From Ruminococcus sp. Zagget11 (GTDB taxonomy: Bacteria > Bacillota > Clostridia > Oscillospirales > Ruminococcaceae): a stretch of 64,000 nt of DNA. The notes beneath the pieces were generated by a model. The model ran no database searches, was not told the DNA's origin, and saw nothing but the letters and a program-made list of their open reading frames with translations. This document shows positions 27,145-36,295 of this stretch, piece after piece. The DNA lies in the NCBI GenBank assembly GCA_001941135.1, contig MSHL01000024.1, forward strand, positions 47,713 to 111,712, read 5' to 3'. The first letter of the stretch is position 1; the number at the start of each line of letters is the position of its first letter. Made by a program: the position numbers and the translations under genes.

Positions 27145-30100
27145 ATGCCGCTGCATTCGGATATAAAAAAGGTTTTGGTAATAGGCTCCGGTCCTATTAT
27201 AATCGGTCAGGCTGCGGAGTTTGACTATGCGGGAACTCAGGCTTGCAGAGCGCTTAAGCAGGAGGGACTGGAGGTAGTGCTTGTAAACTCCAACCCTGCA
27301 ACTATTATGACCGATAAGGCAATGGCGGACAAGGTCTATATTGAGCCGCTTACTCTTGATGTTGTAAAGAAAATAATCGAGATAGAAAAGCCCGACAGCA
27401 TTCTGTCCACTCTCGGAGGTCAGACGGGACTTACACTTTCCATGCAGCTTGCGGAGGAGGGATTTCTTGAGTCCCATAACGTAAAGCTGCTTGGAGCAAA
27501 TCCCGAAACCATTCACAAGGCCGAGGACAGACAGGCTTTTAAGGACACAATGGAAAAAATCGGCGAGCCTTGTATCCCCTCAAAGGTTGTTGAAACTGTC
27601 GAGGATGCTCTTGAATTTGCAAAGGTTATAGATTATCCCGTTATCGTTCGTCCTGCATTTACTCTTGGAGGAACAGGCGGCGGAATTGCCAATAATGAGG
27701 ACGAGCTTGCGGACATTGCAACAAACGGTCTGCGGCTTTCACCCATTACCCAAATTCTTGTGGAAAAGTGTATAAGCGGTTGGAAGGAAATAGAGTTTGA
27801 GGTTATTCGTGACAGAAAGGACAACGTTATAACCGTCTGCTCCATGGAGAATTTTGACCCTGTGGGTGTACACACAGGCGATTCCATAGTAATAGCACCT
27901 GCGGTTACACTTACAGATAAGGAATATCAGATGCTGCGTACTGCCGCACTGAATATTATTTCCGAGCTTAAGGTAGAGGGAGGCTGCAACTGTCAGTTTG
28001 CTCTTCACCCCACAACCTTTGAATATGCGGTTATCGAGGTAAACCCCAGAGTTTCCCGTTCATCAGCCCTTGCCTCCAAGGCAACAGGCTATCCTATTGC
28101 AAAGGTTGCGGCTAAAATTGCCATAGGATATACCCTTGACGAAATTATAAATGCCGTTACGGGAAAAACCTATGCCTGCTTTGAGCCTGCACTGGATTAT
28201 GTTGTAGTAAAATTCCCCAAATGGCCCTTTGATAAATTCGTATACGCTAAGAGAACATTGGGCACACAGATGATGGCGACCGGAGAGGTAATGGCAATTG
28301 GTACTTCCTTTGAACAGGCTATGATGAAGGCTGTACGCTCCATTGAGCTTGGACTGGATACCATGAATTTGAAAAAGCTTGCAAAGATGTCCGATGATGA
28401 AGTGCATGAAAAGCTCCATGACGTTGACGATGAGCGTTCATTCGTTGTTTTTGAGGCACTGAAAAGGGGAATATCCGTAGAGGAAATACATCGGATAACC
28501 ATGATAGACTGCTGGTTCATATCCAAGCTTAAAAACCTCGTTGAGCTGGAAAGATTCCTTGCAGAGGGAGAGCTTACAGCTGAAAAATATGATTTGGCAA
28601 AGCGTTACGGCTACCTTGACAGCACTATCAAGAGGATAAGCGGTCAGGATTGTCCAAAGCACAGCGATGCCGTATATAAAATGGTTGATACCTGTGCCGG
28701 AGAATTTAAGGCTGAAACACCTTATTTCTACTCCACATTTGACAGTGAGAATGAGGCTAAGCAGTTCATTGACAGAACCGATAAGGGAAAGAAAAGAGTA
28801 ATAGTTTTCGGTTCGGGTCCTATCAGAATAGGTCAGGGAATAGAGTTTGACTATTGCTCCGTTCATTGCGTGTGGGCACTAAAGGAATTGGGATATGATG
28901 CGGTAATATGCAATAATAACCCTGAAACCGTTTCCACAGACTTTGATACAGGCGACAGACTTTATTTTGATCCCCTTACCGCAGAGGACGTTGACTCTAT
29001 AATCGATACGGAACAGCCCTACGGCGTTGTTGTACAGTTTGGTGGCCAGACGGCTATTAAGCTAACAAAGCATTTAGCTGAAAGAGGAGTAAATATCTTA
29101 GGTACTTCCGCAGACAGCATTGATGCGGCGGAGGACAGGGAGCGTTTCGATGAGCTGCTTAATAAGTGCGGCATACCCCGTCCCGCAGGACATACGGTTA
29201 TGAACGTTGATGAAGCATTGGCAGCAGCCAAACAGCTTGGCTATCCCGTGCTTATGCGTCCTTCCTATGTGCTTGGCGGTCAGAATATGATAATTGCCCA
29301 TTCCGACCAGGATATAGTGGAGTATATGGAAATTATCACCAGAACAGCCTTGGAAAACCCTGTTCTCATCGACAAGTACATGATGGGCAAGGAGGTAGAG
29401 GTAGACGCTATATGTGACGGTACGGACTATGTTATCCCGGGAATTATGGAGCATATCGAAAGAGCGGGTGTTCATTCAGGCGACTCAATTTCCGTTTACC
29501 CTGCGCTTACACTTACCAAGCGTATCCGTGAAACAATAATCGAATATACACGCCGTCTTGCTATGGAGCTGCACGCTATAGGACTTGTAAATATACAGTA
29601 TGTTGTTTACAATAACGAGGTTTACGTTATTGAGGTTAATCCTCGTTCATCAAGAACAGTGCCGTATATATCCAAGGTTACGGGCGTTCCGATGGTTGAT
29701 ATTGCCACAAAGATAATGCTCGGACACTCTCTTAAGGAGCAGGGCTATACCAGCGGTCTTTACAAGGAAGCGGATTATATCGCAGTAAAGGTTCCTGTAT
29801 TCAGCTTTGAAAAGCTCCATGACGTAGATACTGCGCTTGGACCCGAAATGAAGTCCACCGGTGAATGTCTGGGAATTGCCAAAACCTTTGAGGATGCCTT
29901 GTATAAGGGACTTATCGCAGCAGGGTACAATATGAAAAAGGACGGCGGTGTCCTCATTACCGTAAGAGATACCGACAAGCAGGAGATTATTTACGTTGCA
30001 CAGAAGTTTGAACAGCTGGGCTTTGATATTTACGCTACAAGCGGAACAGCCTCCACTCTGAACAAAAATATGGTTGCTGCCAATGTTGTCAGAAAAGCGT

Positions 30101-30336
30101 CTGAGGAAAAGCCAAATGTTATGACGCTTCTTGACAGCGGAAAGATAAACTATGTAATATCCACTTCGGCAAAGGGACGTATCCCCGCCTTTGACAGCGT
30201 GAAAATACGCAGAAAAACCGTTGAACGTTCCATATGCTGTCTTACGGCTATAGATACAGCCAATGCTGTTGCCGATATTTTGGCAATGAATAAGAACATA
30301 GATAATATCGAAATGATAGACATTACAAAAATATAA
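27145..30336 (+). CDS. carB: carbamoyl-phosphate synthase large subunit
   Basis: The 1063 aa form two homologous ATP-grasp halves. The first begins KKVLVIGSGPIIIGQAAEFDYAGTQA and the second KKRVIVFGSGPIRIGQGIEFDYC. ATP-grasp loops are RPAFTLGGTGGG and RPSYVLGGQNM, and the metal sites EVNPRVSRSSALAS and EVNPRSSRTVPYIS. The C-terminal MGS-like allosteric domain starts near residue 930. The start is ATG 27145 with AAAGGAGG; the track begins nine codons earlier inside carA. Confidence 0.98.
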   Translation: MPLHSDIKKVLVIGSGPIIIGQAAEFDYAGTQACRALKQEGLEVVLVNSNPATIMTDKAMADKVYIEPLTLDVVKKIIEIEKPDSILSTLGGQTGLTLSMQLAEEGFLESHNVKLLGANPETIHKAEDRQAFKDTMEKIGEPCIPSKVVETVEDALEFAKVIDYPVIVRPAFTLGGTGGGIANNEDELADIATNGLRLSPITQILVEKCISGWKEIEFEVIRDRKDNVITVCSMENFDPVGVHTGDSIVIAPAVTLTDKEYQMLRTAALNIISELKVEGGCNCQFALHPTTFEYAVIEVNPRVSRSSALASKATGYPIAKVAAKIAIGYTLDEIINAVTGKTYACFEPALDYVVVKFPKWPFDKFVYAKRTLGTQMMATGEVMAIGTSFEQAMMKAVRSIELGLDTMNLKKLAKMSDDEVHEKLHDVDDERSFVVFEALKRGISVEEIHRITMIDCWFISKLKNLVELERFLAEGELTAEKYDLAKRYGYLDSTIKRISGQDCPKHSDAVYKMVDTCAGEFKAETPYFYSTFDSENEAKQFIDRTDKGKKRVIVFGSGPIRIGQGIEFDYCSVHCVWALKELGYDAVICNNNPETVSTDFDTGDRLYFDPLTAEDVDSIIDTEQPYGVVVQFGGQTAIKLTKHLAERGVNILGTSADSIDAAEDRERFDELLNKCGIPRPAGHTVMNVDEALAAAKQLGYPVLMRPSYVLGGQNMIIAHSDQDIVEYMEIITRTALENPVLIDKYMMGKEVEVDAICDGTDYVIPGIMEHIERAGVHSGDSISVYPALTLTKRIRETIIEYTRRLAMELHAIGLVNIQYVVYNNEVYVIEVNPRSSRTVPYISKVTGVPMVDIATKIMLGHSLKEQGYTSGLYKEADYIAVKVPVFSFEKLHDVDTALGPEMKSTGECLGIAKTFEDALYKGLIAAGYNMKKDGGVLITVRDTDKQEIIYVAQKFEQLGFDIYATSGTASTLNKNMVAANVVRKASEEKPNVMTLLDSGKINYVISTSAKGRIPAFDSVKIRRKTVERSICCLTAIDTANAVADILAMNKNIDNIEMIDITKI

Positions 30337-30354
30337 CACGATACCATGATATGG

Positions 30355-30410
30355 AGCAGAGAGTTTGGAATTCAAACTATTTAGGGTTTGTTTTTCTACT
30401 CTCTGTGCTT
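30355..30410 (+). promoter_or_regulatory. hairpins in the carB-pyrK gap
   Basis: CAGAGAGT (30357-30364) can pair with ACTCTCTG (30398-30405). Inside, AGTTTG/CAAACT (30362-30378) competes with CAAAC/GTTTG followed by T5 (30373-30395). The stems are short. They could be an mRNA processing site or a weak intra-operon attenuator. Confidence 0.35.
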
Positions 30411-30431
30411 TATATAGGTTCGGAGGTAAAA

Positions 30432-31205
30432 ATGAAATACACACAAGGACTGTATCCTATTGTCGAAAAAAAATCAATAGCGGCGGAAATCTACGACTTG
30501 ACCGTTTTTTGTCCGGAAATTGCAAAAACCGCCGTATGCGGTCAATTTGTTAATATCAAGGTTGACGGCTTTATGCTGCGCCGTCCGATTTCCCTTTGCG
30601 GAATAGATGCCGAAAAGGGTACAATACGCATTGTTTTCCAGGTAAGGGGCAATGGCACAAAGGAGCTTTCAAACCTTTGCAAGGGACAGCTTATAGATAT
30701 GGTAGCACCGCTGGGCGGCAGGGGATTTACCCTGCTTGATAACGACAAAAGGACTGTTATAATCGGTGGCGGAATAGGCAATCCCCCCATGCTCCCGATA
30801 GCTAAGCATTACGGAAAAAATGCCACGGTTATAAGCGGGTTCAGAAATGCGGCAGCCGTTATTCTTCAAGAGGATTTCGCAGAAACCGGTGCAAGAACCG
30901 TGCTTTGCACCGATGACGGCTCGGTTGGAAAAAAAGGATTTGTCACAGCAGTCCTTTCCGAAGAGCTTAATACCATGAAACCCGATATTATTTACGCCTG
31001 CGGACCATCGGTTATGCTGAAGGGTGTAGTTGACATTGCAAGGGCGGCGGATATTCGGTGTGAGGTTTCCTTAGAGGAGAGAATGGGCTGCGGTGTCGGT
31101 GCGTGTCTTGTCTGTGCCTGCCGAACCGTCAAGGACGGAGAGGAATTTTATAAGCATGTATGTAAGGACGGCCCTGTTTTCAGCGGCGAGGAGGTTCTGT
31201 TTTAA
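30432..31205 (+). CDS. pyrK: dihydroorotate dehydrogenase electron transfer subunit PyrK
   Basis: FAD/[2Fe-2S] subunit that lets PyrD type 1B use NAD, 257 aa. FAD binding is in MLRRPISLCGID, the NAD domain has VIIGGGIGNPPMLPIA, and the cluster ligands are CGVGACLVCACRT plus Cys in YKHVCKDGPVF. ATG 30432 follows GGAGGTAAAA; the track start 27 codons earlier lacks a ribosome site. pyrD overlaps by one base. Confidence 0.96.
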   Translation: MKYTQGLYPIVEKKSIAAEIYDLTVFCPEIAKTAVCGQFVNIKVDGFMLRRPISLCGIDAEKGTIRIVFQVRGNGTKELSNLCKGQLIDMVAPLGGRGFTLLDNDKRTVIIGGGIGNPPMLPIAKHYGKNATVISGFRNAAAVILQEDFAETGARTVLCTDDGSVGKKGFVTAVLSEELNTMKPDIIYACGPSVMLKGVVDIARAADIRCEVSLEERMGCGVGACLVCACRTVKDGEEFYKHVCKDGPVFSGEEVLF

Positions 31206-32125
31206 TGATTGATATGTCAAGGCTTGGAGTGGACTTTGCAGGGGTGCATTTTAAAAACCCCATTATCCCCGCATCGGGTACATTCGGATATGGTAGGGAA
31301 TATGAAGAATTTTTCGACCTGTCGCTCCTTGGAGGAATATCTGTTAAGGGAACTACCGGCTCGCGGAGAAACGGTAATCTGCCGCCGAGAATTGCGGAAA
31401 CACCCTCCGGTATGCTTAACAGTGTGGGGCTGCAAAATCCCGGCATAGATCATTTTATCGGTGAGGAGCTGCCATATCTTAAAACAAAGAATACCGTAGT
31501 TATAGCGAATATTGCAGGTTCAAACGAAGACGAATACCGCACTGTTGCGGAAAAGCTGGATTCTACCGATGTGGATATGATTGAGGTAAATATATCCTGT
31601 CCCAATGTCAAGGCAGGCGGTGCGGCATTCGGAGTATCGTGCGATGGTGCGGCAAGGATAACACGGGTGGTGCGAAAGGCAACAAGCAAGCCTGTTATGA
31701 TGAAGCTTTCCCCTAATGTAACGGATATAACGGAAATAGCTAAGGCCTGCGAGTCGGAGGGTGCAGATGCCGTGTCCCTTATAAATACACTTTTGGGCAT
31801 GAGAATAGATATTCGTACAAAGCGCCCGATACTTCACAACAATGTGGGCGGACTTTCCGGACCGGCTGTGTTCCCCGTGGCGCTTAGAATGGTATGGCAG
31901 ACAGCAAATGCCGTAAAAATACCCGTTTGCGGCATGGGCGGCGTTTCCTCTTGGGAGGATGCGGTTGAAATGATGATGGCTGGAGCAGTGCTTGTTCAAG
32001 TCGGTGCGGCTCTTTTCAGCGACCCCAATTGCCCCGTAAAGATAGTTGAGGGATTGTCGGAATACTGCCGCAATCAAGGTTTATCGTCGGTAACGGAGCT
32101 TACCGGTTCCGTAAAGGTATGGTGA
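31205..32125 (+). CDS. pyrD: dihydroorotate dehydrogenase 1B catalytic subunit
   Basis: FMN enzyme oxidising dihydroorotate to orotate, working with PyrK. The 306 aa include NPIIPASGTFGYG, NSVGLQNPG, the active-site Cys in EVNISCPNVKAGG and the C-terminal GMGGVSSWEDAVEMMMAGA FMN phosphate loop. The start overlaps the pyrK stop (TAATG). pyrE is not in this operon or window. Confidence 0.97.
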   Translation: MIDMSRLGVDFAGVHFKNPIIPASGTFGYGREYEEFFDLSLLGGISVKGTTGSRRNGNLPPRIAETPSGMLNSVGLQNPGIDHFIGEELPYLKTKNTVVIANIAGSNEDEYRTVAEKLDSTDVDMIEVNISCPNVKAGGAAFGVSCDGAARITRVVRKATSKPVMMKLSPNVTDITEIAKACESEGADAVSLINTLLGMRIDIRTKRPILHNNVGGLSGPAVFPVALRMVWQTANAVKIPVCGMGGVSSWEDAVEMMMAGAVLVQVGAALFSDPNCPVKIVEGLSEYCRNQGLSSVTELTGSVKVW

Positions 32126-32134
32126 GGACATAGC

Positions 32135-32560
32135 ATGAAGATAATGTCGGTTGATTTTGGCGACAGCAGAACAGGCATAGCGGTTTGCGACAAAAGCGAG
32201 CTGCTTGCCTCGCCCCTTACCGTTATATTTGAACGAAACTTTGACAGGTGTGCCGATGCGGTTTCACGGCTTGCACTTAAAGAAAAAGCGGAGCTTATAG
32301 TTGTGGGCTACCCTAAAAATATGAATAGCACAGTAGGGGAGAGAGCCGAAAAATGCATCCTATTTGCCGAGAAAGTAAAGGAAAGCTGCGGTATAGAAAC
32401 GGTAATGTGGGATGAGAGATGCACAACGGTATCGGCGCATAACTATCTTAATGAGGTAAACGTTCGGGGAAAAAAGCGAAAAAATGTAGTTGATGAGGTT
32501 GCAGCTGTAATCATACTTGAAAGCTATATGGGATACAGGAAGAATACAGCAGGAAAATAG
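32135..32560 (+). CDS. ruvX: Holliday junction resolvase-like RuvX/YqgF
   Basis: RNase H-fold nuclease, 141 aa, linked to pre-16S rRNA maturation and recombination. Acidic residues are in MSVDFGDSRTGIAV, VVGYPKNMNSTVGERAEK and WDERCTT. It lies 9 bp after pyrD, so it is co-transcribed with the pyr operon, an unusual partner since it usually sits with alaS/mltG. It ends before the tRNA promoter. Confidence 0.93.
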   Translation: MKIMSVDFGDSRTGIAVCDKSELLASPLTVIFERNFDRCADAVSRLALKEKAELIVVGYPKNMNSTVGERAEKCILFAEKVKESCGIETVMWDERCTTVSAHNYLNEVNVRGKKRKNVVDEVAAVIILESYMGYRKNTAGK

Positions 32561-32646
32561 CATTTGTTAAATTGCGCATATTTCCACTGAAATTTTGTGC
32601 AGAACGTAATTTTGACAAAAAATCAGAAAAAAATCATTAAATGCAC

Positions 32647-32675
32647 TTGACAAATTGATTTTCATATGATATAAT
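32647..32675 (+). promoter_or_regulatory. promoter of tRNA-Ser
   Basis: TTGACA, 17-bp spacer, TATAAT, 39 bases before the mature 5' end. Confidence 0.88.
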
Positions 32676-32714
32676 TCAATAGTTGCTTGGGATTGCTTTT
32701 AAAGAAAGCAATAT

Positions 32715-32807
32715 GGAGAAGTCGCCTAGCCTGGTTTATGGCGCACGACTGGAACTCGTGTATGCGTTTATAGCGCATCGAGGGTTCGAATCCCTCCTTC
32801 TCCGCCA
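32715..32807 (+). tRNA. tRNA-Ser (GGA)
   Basis: Acceptor GGAGAAG/CTTCTCC with G discriminator and encoded CCA. The anticodon stem-loop CACGA-CTGGAAC-TCGTG gives GGA. A long variable arm and the T-loop GGTTCGAATCC are present, as expected of a class II serine tRNA of 93 nt. Confidence 0.98.
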
Positions 32808-32809
32808 TA

Positions 32810-32842
32810 AGTCCTGTAAACGTTTTGTTTGCAGGACTTTTT
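32810..32842 (+). terminator. tRNA-Ser terminator
   Basis: AGTCCTGTAAAC/GTTTGCAGGACT stem with T5, three bases after CCA. Confidence 0.88.
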
Positions 32843-32867
32843 GTTTATCCGATTTTTTATACAACGG

Positions 32868-32897
32868 CAAAAACCCTGTGATTTTTTCACAAGGCTT
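32868..32897 (-). terminator. terminator of the ECF/vWA operon
   Basis: Minus strand CCTTGTGA-AAAAAA-TCACAGGG followed by TTTTT, about 30 bases past the vWA gene stop. Confidence 0.75.
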
Positions 32898-32924
32898 TTG
32901 TCGTTTATGCCGTGATAACTATAT

Positions 32925-34538
32925 CTACTGATTTGTGTATTTTTTCAGATCAAGCAGCTTTACTAAGTAGATAAATTCCGTCTTGTATTCGTCATCGGAG
33001 TAGTCATAGTCGGAAAGCTGGCTGATTATGTCCTGCAAGCCAAAATCACCTATAAAGCTGCTTTCACGGAGAATCATACCAAATTCGGCAGCAGCCGATG
33101 CAAAGCACAGCTTTTCACTCATGGCGGGGGAATATATGTCCGCCTGCACAGGATAAGTAAGCAGTCTGCTTTCATCACCGTCAGGCATTTTGTAACGTAT
33201 GCTTAGGGTCAGCAGCTCGTTTGACAGCTCTGCAGTGTCGCTGTCGGAGTATTTAAGGTCGGGTTCGTTAAAGGACATATCGCTGTCTGCGGGAATAATT
33301 TCGTAAAGCACCGTAACTGAATGACCTGCGCCTACTTCTCCCGCATCCTTTGTGTCATCGGCGAAATCCTCATCTGCAAGGGCGCGATTTTCATAGCCTA
33401 TCAATCGGTAGCCTTTCACATTTTCGGGATTAAATTCAACCTGGAATTTCACGTCCTTTGCAACGGTAATCAATGTGCCGCTCATCTCCTTGACAAGTAC
33501 CCTTTCAGCCTCCCTTTCGCAATCAATATAAGAGTAGTTGCCATTTCCGTAATCGGCAATTGCTTCAAGTCTGTTATCCTTGTAATTACCCGTACCAAAG
33601 CCTAAAGCGGAGAGATACACACCATTTTCACGCTTTTCCTCAACCAATCGTATAAGCTCCGATTCGGAGGATATACCCACATTCAGGTCGCCGTCGGTTG
33701 CAAGTATAATTCTGTTGTTGCCTCCCTCAATGAAGTATTTCTCCGCTATTTCATAGGCAGTTGTTATACCTGCCGCACCTGCGGTAGAGCCGCCTGCCTC
33801 AAGGCTGTTGATAATTTCAAGTATTTTTTCCCTGTCGTTTCCGTCAGCACCCTCAAGCAGAACCGCATCACTGCCTGCATAGGTTACAATGGAAATCCTG
33901 TCGCTTGATGAAAGATTATCCGTCAGCATTGAAAAGGATTTCTGTACCAACGGTAGCTTGTCATCGGAATACATCGAACCACTCACGTCAATGAGGAAAA
34001 CAAGGTTCATAGGTTCCCGTTCCTCCATATCGATGCTTTCGGTATTTATACCCACCATAAACAGCTGTGTTTCCTCATTCCACGGGCAGTCGGCAAGCTC
34101 TGTGTATATGCCGAAGGGTTCATCCTCATTGGGGTCGTCATATCCGTAATCGAAATAGTTTATTATCTCCTCAATCCTCACGGAATCTATCGGAACATCG
34201 CTGTCGGACGTAATAAGGCGGCGTATATTGGTATAGGACGCCGTATCGACATCCGCCGAAAAGGTGGAGAGGGGAGATGTTCTTACCGAAAGAAATCCGC
34301 TTTCCTCTATGTAGCTGTATTCCTCATCATTCTGTTCAGAAATGTCTGCTGTTATTGTTTCTCCGTAGGATATACCTGCGTTTTCCGCAGCTTCCTCAGC
34401 CGCCACATCGTCACAGGCAACGCTGCTGTTATTGTAATATGTGTCGCTTTCCATGCTGCTGCCGCAGGCGGTTAGGGACGATATTGCCAAAACCGCCGAT
34501 AAAGCGGCTGCCGTGTATTTTCCTGCTGTTATATTCAT
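32925..34538 (-). CDS. vWA-domain lipoprotein (YfbK-like, DUF3520)
   Basis: A 537-aa predicted lipoprotein (SSLTAC lipobox at about residue 23). An N-terminal region has FGIYTELADCPWN. The von Willebrand A domain from about 170 carries an intact MIDAS: DVSGSMYSDDK, a Thr/Ser around GGSTAGAAGITTAYEIA, and ATDGDLNVG. The C-terminal part resembles DUF3520 (YEIIPADSD...ADIYSPAMSEKLCFASAAAEFGMILRESSF). GGAGGTATCATT precedes ATG 34538. It follows an anti-sigma-like gene and an ECF sigma gene in one operon, so it is probably a surface partner or effector of that signal system. Confidence 0.9.
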   Translation of the reverse strand: MNITAGKYTAAALSAVLAISSLTACGSSMESDTYYNNSSVACDDVAAEEAAENAGISYGETITADISEQNDEEYSYIEESGFLSVRTSPLSTFSADVDTASYTNIRRLITSDSDVPIDSVRIEEIINYFDYGYDDPNEDEPFGIYTELADCPWNEETQLFMVGINTESIDMEEREPMNLVFLIDVSGSMYSDDKLPLVQKSFSMLTDNLSSSDRISIVTYAGSDAVLLEGADGNDREKILEIINSLEAGGSTAGAAGITTAYEIAEKYFIEGGNNRIILATDGDLNVGISSESELIRLVEEKRENGVYLSALGFGTGNYKDNRLEAIADYGNGNYSYIDCEREAERVLVKEMSGTLITVAKDVKFQVEFNPENVKGYRLIGYENRALADEDFADDTKDAGEVGAGHSVTVLYEIIPADSDMSFNEPDLKYSDSDTAELSNELLTLSIRYKMPDGDESRLLTYPVQADIYSPAMSEKLCFASAAAEFGMILRESSFIGDFGLQDIISQLSDYDYSDDEYKTEFIYLVKLLDLKKYTNQ

Positions 34539-34554
34539 AATGATACCTCCATGT

Positions 34555-35514
34555 TTATTGGGTTTCCTTGGCTGCTTTCCATGCATTAAAGAGGGATTCG
34601 AGAGCGGCTTCGCTTGTCAGGTTCATTCGGTCGTAAAAATAATCGTCCTTGTAAACCTGTGTGCAGCCGCTTACGGTTGCATATTCCTCCGATTCAAGGG
34701 AAGTCCAGCCATTGTGATATAGGATTTCTCTGTCAAGTGTAAATTCGATCTGCGGTGCATTTTCAAAGACTATCTGCAGCTTATCGTCCACTATTGCAAT
34801 AGGGAGAAGATATTCACGCCCTGTCAGCAGCATATAGCAGCTGCCGGAATAAACGCTTACTGTTTCCGGCAGGGATTCCACGGTGTCGGAAACAAGGTGA
34901 ATAACCGAGATTTCATACACAACTTCACCGCTGTCCGACATTTCGTAGGATTTCACACTTCCGTCAAGAAAAAGCTCTGTTTCCTTGAGAACGGCGGATT
35001 CCACAAAATATTCCTCCTCAATGTCGGCAGATGCCTTTGCGTTGTAGATTTCTCCGTTGGAATAGGCAAGTTTCAGGGTCTTGTAGTCAACATTTTCCCC
35101 TAATGACGCATTTTCGCTGTAATCCCATCCGCCAGAGGACAGAATAACACCGCTTTCCTCGGATTGAAGAGTGCTGTCGTCATTTTCGTAAAAAACCTCA
35201 TCTGCGGCAATGCTGTCACTGCTTTCGGAAACAGTTACAGTTTCGTTATGCATCATGGTTAAGGGCAGGACAATAATGACAATCACAATTGCGGCTGCAC
35301 AGGTAAGAAGTCTGCCACGATTTTTTTTGATTTTGGCTTTATGCTTTTCATCCTTTACACATTCCTCGTAGGCAGCCTCAAAGAGGGCGATGTCGGTATC
35401 CGAATTGCTGTCTGTGTCATCAGAAATGATTTTATCCCACAGCTTATCCATATCCAGCGAAAGGCTGTTCATATGGTCTATGTATTTTTCCGTAATGCGT
35501 TTATTGTCAGACAT
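34555..35514 (-). CDS. probable anti-sigma factor, single-span membrane protein
   Basis: A 319-aa protein. A short cytoplasmic N-terminus of about 65 residues (MNSLSLDMDKLWDKI...YEECVKDEKH) is followed by a basic stretch, one membrane helix (LLTCAAAIVIVIIVLPLTMM, about 70-90) and a large extracellular beta-rich domain. No ZAS zinc motif is seen, so the call rests on position: its start overlaps the ECF sigma stop by one base. The adjacent vWA lipoprotein may act on the outer domain. Confidence 0.65.
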   Translation of the reverse strand: MSDNKRITEKYIDHMNSLSLDMDKLWDKIISDDTDSNSDTDIALFEAAYEECVKDEKHKAKIKKNRGRLLTCAAAIVIVIIVLPLTMMHNETVTVSESSDSIAADEVFYENDDSTLQSEESGVILSSGGWDYSENASLGENVDYKTLKLAYSNGEIYNAKASADIEEEYFVESAVLKETELFLDGSVKSYEMSDSGEVVYEISVIHLVSDTVESLPETVSVYSGSCYMLLTGREYLLPIAIVDDKLQIVFENAPQIEFTLDREILYHNGWTSLESEEYATVSGCTQVYKDDYFYDRMNLTSEAALESLFNAWKAAKETQ

Positions 35515-36065
35515 TATAAATCAGCCTCCTCTTCATAGTATTTTTTCAACCGTCCCAAAGCGGTGCGGTAATGCCACGCGACAGTGCTTGGGGGAATTTT
35601 GAGAATATCCGAAATTTCGCCGAAGGTAAATCCGCCGTAAACCTTAAGATTTACAATTTCACGGTCGTTATCCTCTAAAATTGACAGAGCCTTTACCGTG
35701 GCAGCGGCAGCGATTGTGCTTTCCTCAAATTGCTTTGGGTCTGCTGTGGATGAAAGGGTACTTTTTTCATCTGAAATATCTTCGGGGACTTCTCGTGACT
35801 GCCTTTGAATGTAGTTAAGCGTAAGATTTCGCGCGGATACAGCCAACCATTTCTTGTGACCGCAGCCGCCTTTATACACCATCGCGGCTTTTTTCAGACG
35901 CATGAAGAACAGGCTTGTAATGTCCTCCGCCGTGTGTTGGTTTCGGCATATTTGCAGGGCAACGGAATATATCATTTTCCCGTATTCCGTGTAGATTTGT
36001 TTCAGACCGTTCATATCTCCCGACTGCACCAGCTGTATACAATCGGAAAAGCAGCTATCTGTCAT
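35514..36065 (-). CDS. ECF-type RNA polymerase sigma factor
   Basis: A 183-aa sigma-70 family factor with region 2 (IYTEYGKMIYSVALQICRNQHTAEDITSLFFMRLKK, W in HKKWLAVSARNLTLNYIQ) and region 4 with its helix-turn-helix (DREIVNLKVYGGFTFGEISDILKIPPSTVAWHYRTALGRLKKYY). The start at MTDSCFSD has GGGGTGG upstream; the track begins nine codons earlier. First gene of the sigma/anti-sigma/vWA operon. No autoregulatory promoter is recognised. Confidence 0.93.
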   Translation of the reverse strand: MTDSCFSDCIQLVQSGDMNGLKQIYTEYGKMIYSVALQICRNQHTAEDITSLFFMRLKKAAMVYKGGCGHKKWLAVSARNLTLNYIQRQSREVPEDISDEKSTLSSTADPKQFEESTIAAAATVKALSILEDNDREIVNLKVYGGFTFGEISDILKIPPSTVAWHYRTALGRLKKYYEEEADL

Positions 36066-36295
36066 TTTTCGACCACCCCTTTTCGCCCTCATAATATATA
36101 CAAATAATAGGGACTGAATTTATAAGGATAATGTAATATATTTTGTAAACATTTTATGACGATATTATACCATACTTTTCTGTATATAGCAAGATATTGT
36201 AAGGAAAATATTGCTGACATTCAAAATGTATAACAGACACCCTCGCAGCCAATAATTTTACGGAGAGGAAATGTGGCAAAAGGGTTGTGTGAAAA

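Noticed and set aside
29650-30444. 264-aa minus-strand ORF antisense to carB
   Set aside because: Shadow ORF arising from the codon pattern of carB.
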